From NCBI GenBank assembly GCA_943787265.1, contig CALSLT010000003.1:1-64000 (forward strand): DNA of 64,000 nt, given 5' to 3'. A program made the position numbers and the translations under genes. A model generated the notes under the pieces. The model saw only the letters and a program-made list of their open reading frames with translations, did no database searches and was not told the origin of the DNA. Shown piece by piece: positions 18,984 through 27,378 of the stretch (positions within the stretch are counted from its first letter, which is position 1; each line of letters begins with the position of its first letter). The stretch is from an uncultured Planctomycetaceae bacterium. Its GTDB lineage: Bacteria > Planctomycetota > Planctomycetia > Planctomycetales > Planctomycetaceae.

Positions 18984-21900
18984 TTATTGCTGTGCTCGTG
19001 AATCAAACAGAGCGTGCATCTTCTGATACTTGTCAGAGAGTTCCTGTCCCAAGCTCTCGTCCAGGCCGATTCGCATGAGCTCAGCAGCGCGCTGATAGCG
19101 AGGCACTCCGCAGGACAGCTCCGCCAGCTGTTCGATCGTCTTTAGTGCCTCATCGTGCTTGCCTAGTTTCTGGTAGTGTTCGCAAATATTACATCGGATC
19201 ATGGCGAGTTTCTCAGTCGCGATGGCGTCATCGTGATTTTGTTCCCACACGGTTTCCAGTACTTCCGCCGCATTCTCCCACTCGGCAAGGGCTCCTTCGG
19301 CCTGTTGCCGGGAAGCTAGATAGGCCCGTGTGTTGTAAAAGTTGGCGAGTTCAACCCGTACTTCGCGCGTTCCAACGTTTAAAGCCTCGCAGAAGGCTAC
19401 TGCGTCGTTAATTTCCCCGCTCGCCATTTCCAGATGGTGCTGCTTCTCACCGTCGTCTAACAACTGATCAAGCCCCGTCAGCAGCGCGACGGCAAGGTTA
19501 TTGCGATATTTGGCGAGATCCAGACCGTCGTGCATCGATGCGTGCAAGCCAGGACGGCGCCCCTTCCCTGGAGCGATTGTCAACGTGGCGATCGCTCCCC
19601 GGAAGGCCGCCGTCGCGTCATCCAGAAAGTCTTTGTTCTGTTCCGCCATGTAGCGTTCCCGCAAAAGTACGCCCCGATTAAGAAGAACCTTTGCCAGCAA
19701 CACACGACTTTCGCGCAGTTGAGCAGTTGTTTGAGGCGGCTCGGCCGAAACCCGTGTCAAGAGTTGCTCTGCCGCTTCATAATCCTTGCGGGATTTGTTC
19801 CACTCACGTTTGTTTTTGCGAATGATGCCGCGATTCATGTGGCTGCGGCCGAGGTCGATCTGATACTGGATTCGGTTCTCGTCCGATGCTTCCAAAGCAA
19901 GTGCTGTTTGAATTGCAATCGCTTCGTCGTACTGTCGCTCTGCTTCGTTGGTGCGACTTTGATCTGCAAAGGTGCGCAGCAACTCACCAAGCCACATGTA
20001 GCTGCGGGCCAGTTGTTGCCGATAGCGGACATCGTCCGGAAATTCTTCGCTCAGCTTTTTGAATTGCGCGACGGCCGTCTTATAGGCGATTTCTGATTTA
20101 TCGGGTGCGACTCCTGTTCCCAGGAGACGGTAAATCTCACCGACTTGGAAGTTTGCCATGGCTGTCTGAAACCGAGCGTCTGAATGATCGGTATCGCTTG
20201 TCGCGCCAATTTTCTCGTAGAGCAATAGTGCCTTTTCAAGCAGGGCTGCTCGAACGCCTTCCATCTGCGGCACGTTTTTAAGTGATTCGGCTCCGACCTC
20301 AAGAAGCATGTCAGACACCGCCTCGTTGGCGAATTCGAAACGATCGTCTGCGATGCCCTTCTGTCGTAATGCGTCGACTGCACTCGCAACAGCTTTCTTT
20401 TCGTTCGATTCAGCGAGTCCCCTTTGCCGAACGGCCTTGTTCGCATTTTCATTTGCGAGGCCTTCCTGTCGACTGGCTTCTTTGGCATTAGCTGTCGCAA
20501 TTATTTCCTGCTTGATGGCCTCTTCACGTTCCATGCACGCCCAACCGGCCAGACCAGACATCATTATCAGTGCGGCGACCGTGCCGATTGCCATCATCCG
20601 CCGCATTCTCGCGCGAGCCGCCGTCTGTTCCTGTAACTGGCGTTCACGAGCGAGGACTGAATTTCGCGTCTCAAGCAATTCGTCATAGAGCTTACAGTGC
20701 TTCGGCTCATCACGATCGAGTAGTGACATTCCGAGATCCAGATCTCCTTTGGCCTGAGCACAACGGGCAAACGCAAGGCACGTATTTGATTGTCCGTTGA
20801 ATGCGTTGCGATTGTCTGGCCACATCGTGATGGCCTGTTCAAACCCGAATCGTGCTCGTGAGAAATCATCGTAGTTTTGAGTCTGAGTAGCTTTCTCAAG
20901 ATCCTCAGTCGCTCGGACAGCGAGATCGATGCTCTCTTCATGAACCTGGAACTCCAGCACGGCCGCTTTCAGTTCTTTAGCCGTCTGGTATCGCTCATTA
21001 CGATGAAGCGCCAGAGTTTTTCCGCAGATGGCGTCAAGTTCTTCGGGGATTGTTTCATCAACAGAACGAACTCGTCGTGCTTCTTCAGTCGCAATGTGGT
21101 GCAACATAACCACAATTGGTGACTGCGACATGGCTGAGTCTACTCGTGTCGATGAATCTCCAGTTGGAAGATCTGGCGTGTGTGTCTTGTGTGGAGCTTC
21201 GCCGGTCAAGATCTCGAAGAGAATCGCCCCCAGACCGTAAATGTCGGTGCGGGCGTCCATGTGGTCGACTCGCCCGGCGGCCTGCTCTGGCGACATGTAA
21301 GCCGGTGTTCCGAGTTTCTGACCTGCCTGAGTCGCGTCAGTCCGCCCCTCTACCGACACTATAATTGGCGTAGCATCCTCGTCGTCCGTACCGATCTGAC
21401 GCGCCAGACCCCAATCCAGCACGACGGCCTCACCGTAGTCACCCAACACGATGTTTTCCGGTTTGAGATCACGATGAATCACGCCTCGGGAATGGGCATA
21501 GGCGATCGCATCACAAATAGTGACAAAGATATTGATTAACCTGCGTTCATTGATCAGGTTCGCCTTCCCCTCCTGCTTTTCAGCATGGTGCTCACGAATT
21601 GCTTTCGAGAGCGTTTCACCTTTCACAAGCTTCATTGTGTAGAATGGTCGTCCCTCATGATTGACTTCATAGACTGGGACAATACCTGGATGTTGGAGCT
21701 GCCCTGTAATCTGAGCTTCTTTAATGAGCCGCCGCACTGCCTCGTCTGATAACGAGTCAGGCTTGACTTCCTTGACTGCAACTTCGCGCGAAAGGTTATT
21801 GTCGTTCGCAAGCCATACCTGCCCCAAGCCGCCTGCCCCAACCTGGCTTATCCACGTATATCGTGACTGCGACTGACCGGTATCGACCAGCGTTTCTACC

Positions 21901-22232
21901 AACACTGGCGCCGTCGATGGCCACTTACCCAGAGACTGCCGAACCTCAGTATCGTTCACTTCGCTCCGCAGTACATCGCAGAGGTCTCCCCGTGTGACGA
22001 CGTTAAGTGTCGTCTGCGGATCATTCTGATGCTTCGCCAGTTTGCGATCGGCCTTCCGGTCCAGGAACGCGCGATCCTCTGCCGAGATCCAGCCACGTTC
22101 GACCAGCAGGTCAGCGAGCGGCTTCGACTTGTCACCGGCCCAGGCACGACAGGCGGCGGTGAGCTGCTGCAAGTCAATCAGCTCATCTTCAAACGCTAGA
22201 ACGGCAAACAATAAGTTTTGTTCAACGGACAT
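18984..22232 (-). CDS. Serine/threonine protein kinase with TPR-like C-terminus
   Basis: A 1082-residue transmembrane kinase. Residues 1-80 form a helical domain common at the front of planctomycete kinases (AFEDELIDLQQLTAACRAW, LLVERGWIS). The kinase domain follows, with the glycine loop GAGGLGQVW (132-140), Lys154 (EVAVKEV), HRDLKPEN (253-260), DWG in place of DFG and MSPEQAAGR. A single membrane helix (MAIGTVAALIMMSGLAGWACM) precedes repeated KEAxRQ segments and a long TPR-like tail, so the kinase is inside and the sensor part outside. I placed the start at 22232 (MSVEQNLL) because the domain begins there; the frame opens 51 bases earlier. Substrate unknown. Confidence 0.94.
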   Translation of the reverse strand: MSVEQNLLFAVLAFEDELIDLQQLTAACRAWAGDKSKPLADLLVERGWISAEDRAFLDRKADRKLAKHQNDPQTTLNVVTRGDLCDVLRSEVNDTEVRQSLGKWPSTAPVLVETLVDTGQSQSRYTWISQVGAGGLGQVWLANDNNLSREVAVKEVKPDSLSDEAVRRLIKEAQITGQLQHPGIVPVYEVNHEGRPFYTMKLVKGETLSKAIREHHAEKQEGKANLINERRLINIFVTICDAIAYAHSRGVIHRDLKPENIVLGDYGEAVVLDWGLARQIGTDDEDATPIIVSVEGRTDATQAGQKLGTPAYMSPEQAAGRVDHMDARTDIYGLGAILFEILTGEAPHKTHTPDLPTGDSSTRVDSAMSQSPIVVMLHHIATEEARRVRSVDETIPEELDAICGKTLALHRNERYQTAKELKAAVLEFQVHEESIDLAVRATEDLEKATQTQNYDDFSRARFGFEQAITMWPDNRNAFNGQSNTCLAFARCAQAKGDLDLGMSLLDRDEPKHCKLYDELLETRNSVLARERQLQEQTAARARMRRMMAIGTVAALIMMSGLAGWACMEREEAIKQEIIATANAKEASRQEGLANENANKAVRQRGLAESNEKKAVASAVDALRQKGIADDRFEFANEAVSDMLLEVGAESLKNVPQMEGVRAALLEKALLLYEKIGATSDTDHSDARFQTAMANFQVGEIYRLLGTGVAPDKSEIAYKTAVAQFKKLSEEFPDDVRYRQQLARSYMWLGELLRTFADQSRTNEAERQYDEAIAIQTALALEASDENRIQYQIDLGRSHMNRGIIRKNKREWNKSRKDYEAAEQLLTRVSAEPPQTTAQLRESRVLLAKVLLNRGVLLRERYMAEQNKDFLDDATAAFRGAIATLTIAPGKGRRPGLHASMHDGLDLAKYRNNLAVALLTGLDQLLDDGEKQHHLEMASGEINDAVAFCEALNVGTREVRVELANFYNTRAYLASRQQAEGALAEWENAAEVLETVWEQNHDDAIATEKLAMIRCNICEHYQKLGKHDEALKTIEQLAELSCGVPRYQRAAELMRIGLDESLGQELSDKYQKMHALFDSRAQQ

Positions 22233-22346
22233 TGCAGGCAGAGCCCTTCCACAGCAGTTGGCCAGTATCAAGTTGAGTGCCAACCATCATGTAATTTGGT
22301 TGCCAGCAGCGAAAGTCAAACGTGGGCGGCGACGATTTGTGAACTT
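22233..22346. other. Upstream region of kinase-TPR gene
   Basis: A short gap between the kinase start and the truncated small gene. No extra feature is recognised; it probably holds the kinase promoter. Confidence 0.3.
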
Positions 22347-22500
22347 CTACCACCCCGTCGCGGTAGCACTATTGACTAGCTGCAGAATCTGATTCTTCAC
22401 GGAATCAGGAAATTCGTCCCAAACTTCGAGCAGCAACCGCAACGCCGGATCGTTTCCGGTGTGAAACGGAACTTCTGGAAACGCAACACCCTCCGCCCTA

Positions 22501-23385
22501 GGTCGTACGGACATTCATCTTGCTGTTTGTCGTTAGTTTGAATGAGGATGTCTATCGTCTCAAGGAGGAGCACGATGGTCCGACGTCATGAACTGAGCGA
22601 TGAACAGTGGAATGTGATCAAGAGTTTGATCCCGGGAAAGAAAAGTGATCCAGGGCGGACAGGTCGTAACAATCGATTGTTTATCAACGCCGTGTTGTTT
22701 GTGCTGAAAACTGGCATTCCCTGGGAAGATCTTCCTGGTCGATACGGAAAACCCAACTCGGTTTGGAAGCGGTACGATCGCTGGTGTTCCCGAGGCGTCT
22801 GGGAGCGGATTTTCCTGGCCATCGGTGAGTCAGGACTGACAGACGAATTGCAGGAAGTACAGATCGATTCTACCAGCATCAAAGCTCACCCGGTCGCTTC
22901 CACAGGACGCCGCCTGGCAGATGAAAAAAAGAAGACGCTGACGAACGACGCTGCCTTGGCCGTTCTCGTGGCGGACTGACGACCAAAGTTCACGCAGTAA
23001 CTGGCAGGAGCGGTCGGCTTGTCACCTTCCAGCTGACGGTCGGTCAACGTGGCGATGCTCCTTTGGGAGAACAGTTGCTCAAAGACTTCAAACGCGGTGA
23101 TGTGGGCACCATCATCGCTGACGCCGCGTACGATTCAGACGCGATCCGCAAGCGTGCCCGACAGCTCAGGGCCAAAGTATGTATCAAGCCAAATGCCGGA
23201 CGCAAAAAGAAAAAGAGATACAACAGGACGGTCTACAAACACCGCAATCTCATCGAACGATTCTTTGGAAGAATCAAACGCTGCCGCCGCATCGCCACAC
23301 GCTACGAGAAAAAGCCGGCGAACTTCGCCGACTTCATCTGGCTCGCAGCACTAATCACAGACATGGTCTGAATGTCCGTACGACC
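22501..23385 (+). mobile_element. IS5-family (IS427-like) insertion sequence
   Basis: An 885-bp element with perfect 17-bp inverted repeats (GGTCGTACGGACATTCA at 22501-22517 and its complement at 23369-23385). It is flanked by TA on both sides (22499-22500 and 23386-23387), as expected for the IS427 subgroup. It carries two overlapping transposase frames and looks complete and recent. It interrupts a small minus-strand gene. Confidence 0.93.
22575..23371 (+). CDS. IS5/IS427 transposase made by -1 frameshift
   Basis: The first frame runs 22575-22979 from an ATG preceded by AAGGAGGAG. The second frame continues to 23371. They meet at A_AAA_AAG (22925-22931), a canonical -1 slippery heptamer in exactly the right register. 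Slippage yields a 265-residue DDE transposase, the usual family size, in which the shifted frame reads [17 protein letters not shown], the family's conserved crossing point. Catalytic residues are visible: Asp in [12 protein letters not shown], Asp in [10 protein letters not shown] and Glu in [17 protein letters not shown]. The stop codon lies in the right terminal repeat. It appears intact and potentially active. Confidence 0.92.
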
Positions 23386-23595
23386 TAACCTCCGCGGTTT
23401 GCATGGCCCGGCTTGCTGAAGCACCGAAATTCTGATGAATTCCTCACAAACGGCCCGTTTCTGGTGAGCTCCGCCGGTGGACTCAGTCATTGACTGATTT
23501 GACTACAAATCGTCTAACCGCCCTGATATAAGACGCGCCAGACGCCCGTCTAGTTCTTCTCGCATTTTTGCGAGCAAACTCAGCTCGGACGTTCT

Positions 23596-23669
23596 GCACC
23601 CGTAGTTCAGCTGGATAGAACGCCGGTTTACGAAACCGGAGGTCGCAAGTTCGAATCTTGCCGGGTGTA
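23596..23669 (+). tRNA. tRNA-Arg (anticodon ACG)
   Basis: Cloverleaf with acceptor GCACCCG/CGGGTGT. The anticodon stem CCGGT/ACCGG holds the loop with anticodon ACG (read as ICG). The variable loop is AGGTC and the T arm is GCAAG TTCGAAT CTTGC. The discriminator is A and CCA is not encoded. A strong terminator follows 17 bases later. Confidence 0.96.
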
Positions 23670-23686
23670 CTAGACTTACGACAAAT

Positions 23687-23729
23687 GGCCCTCTGACTTG
23701 TACCCAGGTACAAGTCAGGGGGCCTTTTT
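23687..23729 (+). terminator. Strong intrinsic terminator of tRNA-Arg
   Basis: Arms of 17 bases (GGCCCTCTGACTTGTAC and GTACAAGTCAGGGGGCC) differ at one position and enclose a CCAG loop. TTTTT follows directly. Confidence 0.92.
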
Positions 23730-24024
23730 CGTTTCTGGATCAGATCGCCGTCTGGCACCACTGCGGGACTCCGCAAAAAGTGGTTTGGGCGAGTTTCAAA
23801 TACTGAATATTCAGGGACTGGCAGAAATTGAATCATCAGAAAGTTTTTTTGTATTTCCCAATCCTTGCTCTTGCTTGCAGTTACGACTTTGGAGCTTTCA
23901 AACCACCGCTGCATTCTGAATGCGGTGCCCCCTTGTGTCCCCGAGCAACGGGCAGTTATGTCGAGCAAAGCCGCTTGGCCTGCCTCAAGTGGTGGGACGT
24001 TAAAGTGCGATTGCCCAGTTGGGA
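23730..24024. other. Spacer between tRNA-Arg and IS3
   Basis: No supported gene. A plus-strand reading near 23960-24020 (YVEQSRLACLKWWDVKVRLP) is cut by the IS3 end and may be a remnant, but I cannot assign it. Confidence 0.3.
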
Positions 24025-24043
24025 TGGACACCTGAATTAGTTT

Positions 24044-24928
24044 TTAGACGGCAAGCTTTGCTTGGTGTTGTTCTTCGAATTCGTCAGGTGTTTTGTATCC
24101 GAGGGTCTGATGAATTCTCTTGGAGTTGTAGAACGTTTCGATGTACTGGAAGACGCTGAGTCTTGCTTGAGTGATGTCCTCGAAGGTTTCGAACTTCGTC
24201 CATTCGTGCTTGAGTGACCAGAAGAAACGTTCCATGACGGCGTTGTCGTAGCAGCATCCGGTACGACTCATCGAGCAGATCATGTTGAGTGTTCTCAGAG
24301 TCTGCTGGTATTCATCGCTGGTGTATTGCGAGCCTCGATCGCTGTGGTGAAGCAGACCGTTCGTGTCAGGCTTCCGCGATTCAACAGCGTTACGAAGAGC
24401 TGAGCTGACCAACGGCGTGGCGAGACTTTCGGAAATCGCCCAACCGACAACCTTGCGACTGAACAAGTCCAGGACAACAGCCAGATAAACCCAGCCGGTT
24501 GCCGTCGGCAGATACGTGATATCGGTCACCCACTTTCTGTTCGGAGCACCTGCTTTGAAGGACTGATTCAGAACGTTTGGTGCCGCCATCTTTGAAGGAT
24601 CAGAAACCGTTGTCGTTGGCGAAAATTTCTTTGAGACTTTGCTTTTCAGTCCCATTTCCCGCATCGCCGCTGCGACTGTGTTGCGACAGACTGTTTCCAG
24701 AGAGTCATCTTCCTTGAGTCGATCAGCGATTTTGTAACTGCCATAAATCCCGTGCGACTCGTCGTAGACCTGCTTAATTGAAGTGCGGATTCGAGCCGAC
24801 CGTTGAGCCCTCAAGCCGGGCCCGGCCTTCAGCCACCTGTAGAATCCACTCGAGCTGACATTGAGAGTTCGACACATCGACGTCACTGAAAACGAGTCAC
24901 GATGCTGCTTGATCCATGCGTATTTCAT
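24044..24928 (-). CDS. IS3-family transposase OrfB (DDE integrase domain)
   Basis: A 294-residue catalytic half. The HTH_21-like start (RTLNVSSSGFYRWLK) is followed by an rve-type core with the DDE residues in KWVTDITYLPT, HHSDRGSQYTS and YDNAVMERFFWSLKHE. It closes with YNSKRIHQTLGYKTPDEFE. Its ATG overlaps the orfA stop (ATGA). The same frame is also reached from orfA by slipping back one base at A_AAA_AAA (24964-24958), giving a predicted 395-residue OrfAB fusion with no stop on the way. All motifs are intact. Confidence 0.95.
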   Translation of the reverse strand: MKYAWIKQHRDSFSVTSMCRTLNVSSSGFYRWLKAGPGLRAQRSARIRTSIKQVYDESHGIYGSYKIADRLKEDDSLETVCRNTVAAAMREMGLKSKVSKKFSPTTTVSDPSKMAAPNVLNQSFKAGAPNRKWVTDITYLPTATGWVYLAVVLDLFSRKVVGWAISESLATPLVSSALRNAVESRKPDTNGLLHHSDRGSQYTSDEYQQTLRTLNMICSMSRTGCCYDNAVMERFFWSLKHEWTKFETFEDITQARLSVFQYIETFYNSKRIHQTLGYKTPDEFEEQHQAKLAV

Positions 24929-25230
24929 TGTGACTCCCTCGCGAAATACGCTGTGGCTTTTTTTAGAATTTCACGTTCCATTTCAGCTCGCTGCAGACGC
25001 TTTCTGAGATGCTTGATCTCATCCTGCAACGCAGCGGTCGAGGCGTCGTCACCACATGGTTCTGGCTCTGGAGCCAGCTTCGAGTGCCAATCCCTGAGAC
25101 TCTTCGCTGCAACACCAACAGCGTCCGCTGCCGCCTTGAACGAGTACCCCTGCTTGACCACAAGATCGACGGCGTCCCGCTTAAATTCAGCACTGAATGA
25201 ACGACGTGCTCGCTTCGTTTTCTCTGACAT
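24925..25230 (-). CDS. IS3-family transposase OrfA (helix-turn-helix)
   Basis: A 101-residue DNA-binding protein. HTH_Tnp_1 pattern: RSFSAEFKRDAVDLVVKQGY, then SFKAAADAVGVAAKSLRDW. A C-terminal leucine-zipper-like coil follows (LQDEIKHLRKRLQRAEMERE), used for multimerisation in this family. The slippery A_AAA_AAA for OrfAB production lies in codons 90-91 (ILKKA). The start at 25230 is preceded by CAGGAGACTTTC. Confidence 0.94.
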   Translation of the reverse strand: MSEKTKRARRSFSAEFKRDAVDLVVKQGYSFKAAADAVGVAAKSLRDWHSKLAPEPEPCGDDASTAALQDEIKHLRKRLQRAEMEREILKKATAYFARESQ

Positions 25231-25310
25231 GAAAGTCTCCTGAAAGAAATCTTAGAAATCCTTCAGGTGTCCACCAGTCATGGGCTACCGCAAAGTAAGG
25301 GGAACGACCT

Positions 25311-26126
25311 ATGTCGTCCAACACGAGCGTAGAAGCAACGACCGAAGAGACAAAGGAGAGCCCGCTGACTGAGGTCTTCAGCCAGATGAGAGAAGACGGG
25401 TGCGAATTCTTCCTGAGTTTGAAACTCAAGCCGACCGTCGAAATTCCCGACGATGGTTTCCAGCAGGAATGGCCTGCAGACAGCCAGCGGATCCAGGACC
25501 TGGTCATCTCAATGTTTTACGGAATGACCGGTGATCGAATCACTACATCGGAACGAGACTTTCTGATGGCTTTACTTCGGGAGGAGTGCCGGAAAGGAGG
25601 TCGGCGTTGCATCGAGGCTGAGTCTCAGGAGACGGACAAGGACGTCATCGTGCAGGCTGTTCTTTACCACGTGAACAAGAACGGTTCTTTCACGGGGCGA
25701 ACAGTCGATCTCGTGAAGGCTCTTCACGAGGTTCAGAAGTCAGGTCAGATTTCCGAGGCGGAGTCCGTCCCGGTCTTCACGAACATTTTCAGTCGACGTC
25801 TTCGGAGGCTGGTCCCTGTTCTCAGAGGCTACGGCGTTGCCGTGACGATGGCGCACAAGGAAGAGGGGAGCCACTGCACTCTTGAGCAACTCGAATCGTT
25901 TAAGCGAGAACCTCTTGCTGACGATATCCAAGCGAAAGCGTCAGGCTCATCGTCAGACGCAACGACAAGGCAGGGCAAAGACTTACCGCCGACTGACGAT
26001 TCTGACGGTGAAAACCGGGTCGATCTACCGATTTCAAAAAGGCAGACTGCTGCCAGCGAAGAATCGACGGTCACGGAAACCTGTCAAGAATCTCAAGTCA
26101 CCTCCGACCTGAAAGGAGGTGCATAA
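25311..26126 (+). CDS. Unknown protein with winged-helix-like middle, cassette gene 1
   Basis: A 271-residue cytoplasmic protein I do not recognise as a named family. Residues 1-30 are Glu/Thr/Ser-rich. Residues about 60-200 are globular. The stretch NGSFTGRTVDLVKALHEVQ, with FTNIFSRRLRRLVPVLRGYG and a following strand-turn (VAVTMAHKEEGSHCTLEQL), resembles the winged-helix C-terminal domain of phage or plasmid primase/helicase proteins. Residues 205-271 are a low-complexity Ser/Thr/Asp tail. It overlaps the next gene by one base (TAATG), with a very strong AAGGAGGT inside its last codons, so the pair is coupled. Its own ribosome site is weak and IS3 sits just upstream. A DNA-binding partner of the ATPase is inferred. 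Confidence 0.65.
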   Translation: MSSNTSVEATTEETKESPLTEVFSQMREDGCEFFLSLKLKPTVEIPDDGFQQEWPADSQRIQDLVISMFYGMTGDRITTSERDFLMALLREECRKGGRRCIEAESQETDKDVIVQAVLYHVNKNGSFTGRTVDLVKALHEVQKSGQISEAESVPVFTNIFSRRLRRLVPVLRGYGVAVTMAHKEEGSHCTLEQLESFKREPLADDIQAKASGSSSDATTRQGKDLPPTDDSDGENRVDLPISKRQTAASEESTVTETCQESQVTSDLKGGA

Positions 26127-26941
26127 TGAAGGACTTTCCAACTCCTCAACAGATTCGGCGATGGTTCCCAGGTTGCTGGTCTGAAATAGCTGGCAACAGC
26201 GAGGTTGTAGAAACCTGGAAAAACTTCATCGCGAATGGCCTCTGTAATGCTCTTTTCACCGGGCCAAGCCGATCCGGTAAAAAGAGGGCGATCAGTTTGG
26301 GAATTCGTGCACTGCTCTGCCCAAACAGGACCGAATTACTTTCCCCGTGTGGAAAGTGTGCAGCCTGTAAGGCGACAGATGAGGGCAGAACGGTTCATGC
26401 CGGTGTTTTTACCGCGATCACGGGTAGCGAATACAGCTTTTACCCCGTCGATTGCGAAACTGTGACCGCAGATGAACTTGACTCGCTTCAAACCGAAGTC
26501 GAATTGGAAAACGAGACTACGATCATCTACCTCGACGAAGTCGCGGCGTTGCGGAGACGTCGCCTGGAAGGAAGGTTACTCAAAGTGATCGACGAGACTG
26601 AAGCCATCTGGATTGCTTCTGCTGTCTCGCTCAAACGAAAGAAAGGGAGTCGAAAAGGCGAGTGGACGGAGCGATTATCGAAGGAAATGAAAGGTCGATT
26701 CGCGATAAAGGTCGGAACATCCTTGCCGCACCCTGACGATCTCTGCGGATGGATTGCAGAGAGAGCGAGAGCTTGGAAAATCCGAATCATCGACCCTAAA
26801 ACGACGATTACAATGATGGTGATCAGGTCGAGATACCGTGCCGGATATGTAGTCAACATGTTCGCTGAGGCTGCCACAAGAGACCGCCGGTCGATCGGTC
26901 CGGATGACGTTCTAGGTTTCAACCTGGACACGGAAGACTAA
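26126..26941 (+). CDS. DnaX-like (clamp-loader-type) AAA+ ATPase, cassette gene 2
   Basis: A 271-residue ATPase that aligns by eye with the N-terminal part of DNA polymerase III gamma/tau. IRRWFPGCWSEIAGNSEVVE matches the DnaX opening. The Walker A loop is GPSRSGKK (46-53), with Lys-Lys where Lys-Thr/Ser is usual. The zinc module has Cys65, Cys75, Cys78 and Cys81 (CGKCAACK), with DnaX-like spacing. Walker B is TTIIYLDEVAALR, and WIASAVS is at the sensor 1 position. The expected Ser-Arg-Cys finger motif is not seen (MKGRFAIKVGTSLP instead). There is no domain III or tau part, so it is about half normal length and is not the housekeeping clamp loader. It is preceded by AAGGAGGT. A replication, repair or transposition accessory role is inference. 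Confidence 0.75.
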   Translation: MKDFPTPQQIRRWFPGCWSEIAGNSEVVETWKNFIANGLCNALFTGPSRSGKKRAISLGIRALLCPNRTELLSPCGKCAACKATDEGRTVHAGVFTAITGSEYSFYPVDCETVTADELDSLQTEVELENETTIIYLDEVAALRRRRLEGRLLKVIDETEAIWIASAVSLKRKKGSRKGEWTERLSKEMKGRFAIKVGTSLPHPDDLCGWIAERARAWKIRIIDPKTTITMMVIRSRYRAGYVVNMFAEAATRDRRSIGPDDVLGFNLDTED

Positions 26942-27378
26942 GTGCAACGACGTGGCCGTCAGCCACGCATCTGATTCTCAACAGCCTCGTGGTCCTCAGG
27001 GAGCACGGGGCTGTTCTCGTAAATAGTACCTTCAGACAGACGCAGTCTCATGAGTTGGATCAGGACGGAGCGTCGCTGTATTTCAACCCGCTACTCACAC
27101 AAAGGCTCCGATGTCCTTCTGGACTTCGGGGCCTTTGTTCGTGGCGTTGTACGTCACCGACGTGGCATTCCCGGAGAGTGAGGCATTCGTTGAGAAGGTA
27201 GGGGTGAAAGAGTTCGCCGGAAAGATGGTGGCCACCGGAAATGTGGTGAACTCGGTTTGCTCGCCGCCCAGCAAAGTGTGAGCGTGGTCAGCCCTCATTG
27301 CATCAATTCTTCTGACGCTATCGCAGTCAGGAAGAACGGCCGAATTTTGCTGAAATCTGCTACGTTCAGAATCGACGA
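26942..27378. other. Intergenic region with two hairpins
   Basis: It lies between the convergent ATPase and kinase-FGE genes. There is a perfect 6-bp hairpin at 26951-26967 (CGTGGC/GCCACG) and a 12-bp arm pair with one G-U (26980-26991 with 27004-27015). Neither is followed by a clear T-run. They may end transcription of the AAA+ cassette. No gene is supported from 27016 to 27378. Confidence 0.45.

Larger units (their letters stand above)
22347..23404 (-). pseudogene. Small CDS split by the IS5 element
   Basis: Removing the element at 22501-23385 and one copy of TA joins two minus-strand pieces. The upstream piece starts at an ATG at 23402-23404 (MQTAEVR). The downstream piece (22347-22500) reads RAEGVAFPEVPFHTGNDPAL, then RLLLEVWDEFPDSVKNQILQ, and ends SATATGW. 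The joined frame has no stop and gives 57 residues. The C-terminal pattern resembles short planctomycete proteins with a DPALxxLLExWxxxPxxVKxxIL helix pair, but no function is known. A different minus frame from 23490 (MTESTGG...) overlaps the upstream piece, so the true start is unsure. Confidence 0.6.
24025..25273 (-). mobile_element. IS3-family insertion sequence
   Basis: A 1249-bp element with 12-bp perfect inverted ends (TGGACACCTGAA at 24025-24036 and its complement at 25262-25273); similarity continues weakly inward. It carries orfA and orfB on the minus strand. The flanks (GGGA on the left, CCAG on the right) show no direct target duplication, which may mean a rearrangement after insertion. 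It ends 37 bases before the start codon of the gene at 25311, in that gene's likely promoter region. Confidence 0.9.

Noticed and set aside
23483..24031. Minus-strand open frame of 182 codons
   Set aside because: It is antisense to tRNA-Arg. Its segment TPGKIRTCDLRFRKPAFYPA is the well-known false translation of that tRNA gene.
26126..26941. Housekeeping DNA polymerase III gamma/tau
   Set aside because: Too short, with altered Walker A and no arginine-finger SRC motif or domain III, and it sits in an IS-rich cassette instead of a replication operon.
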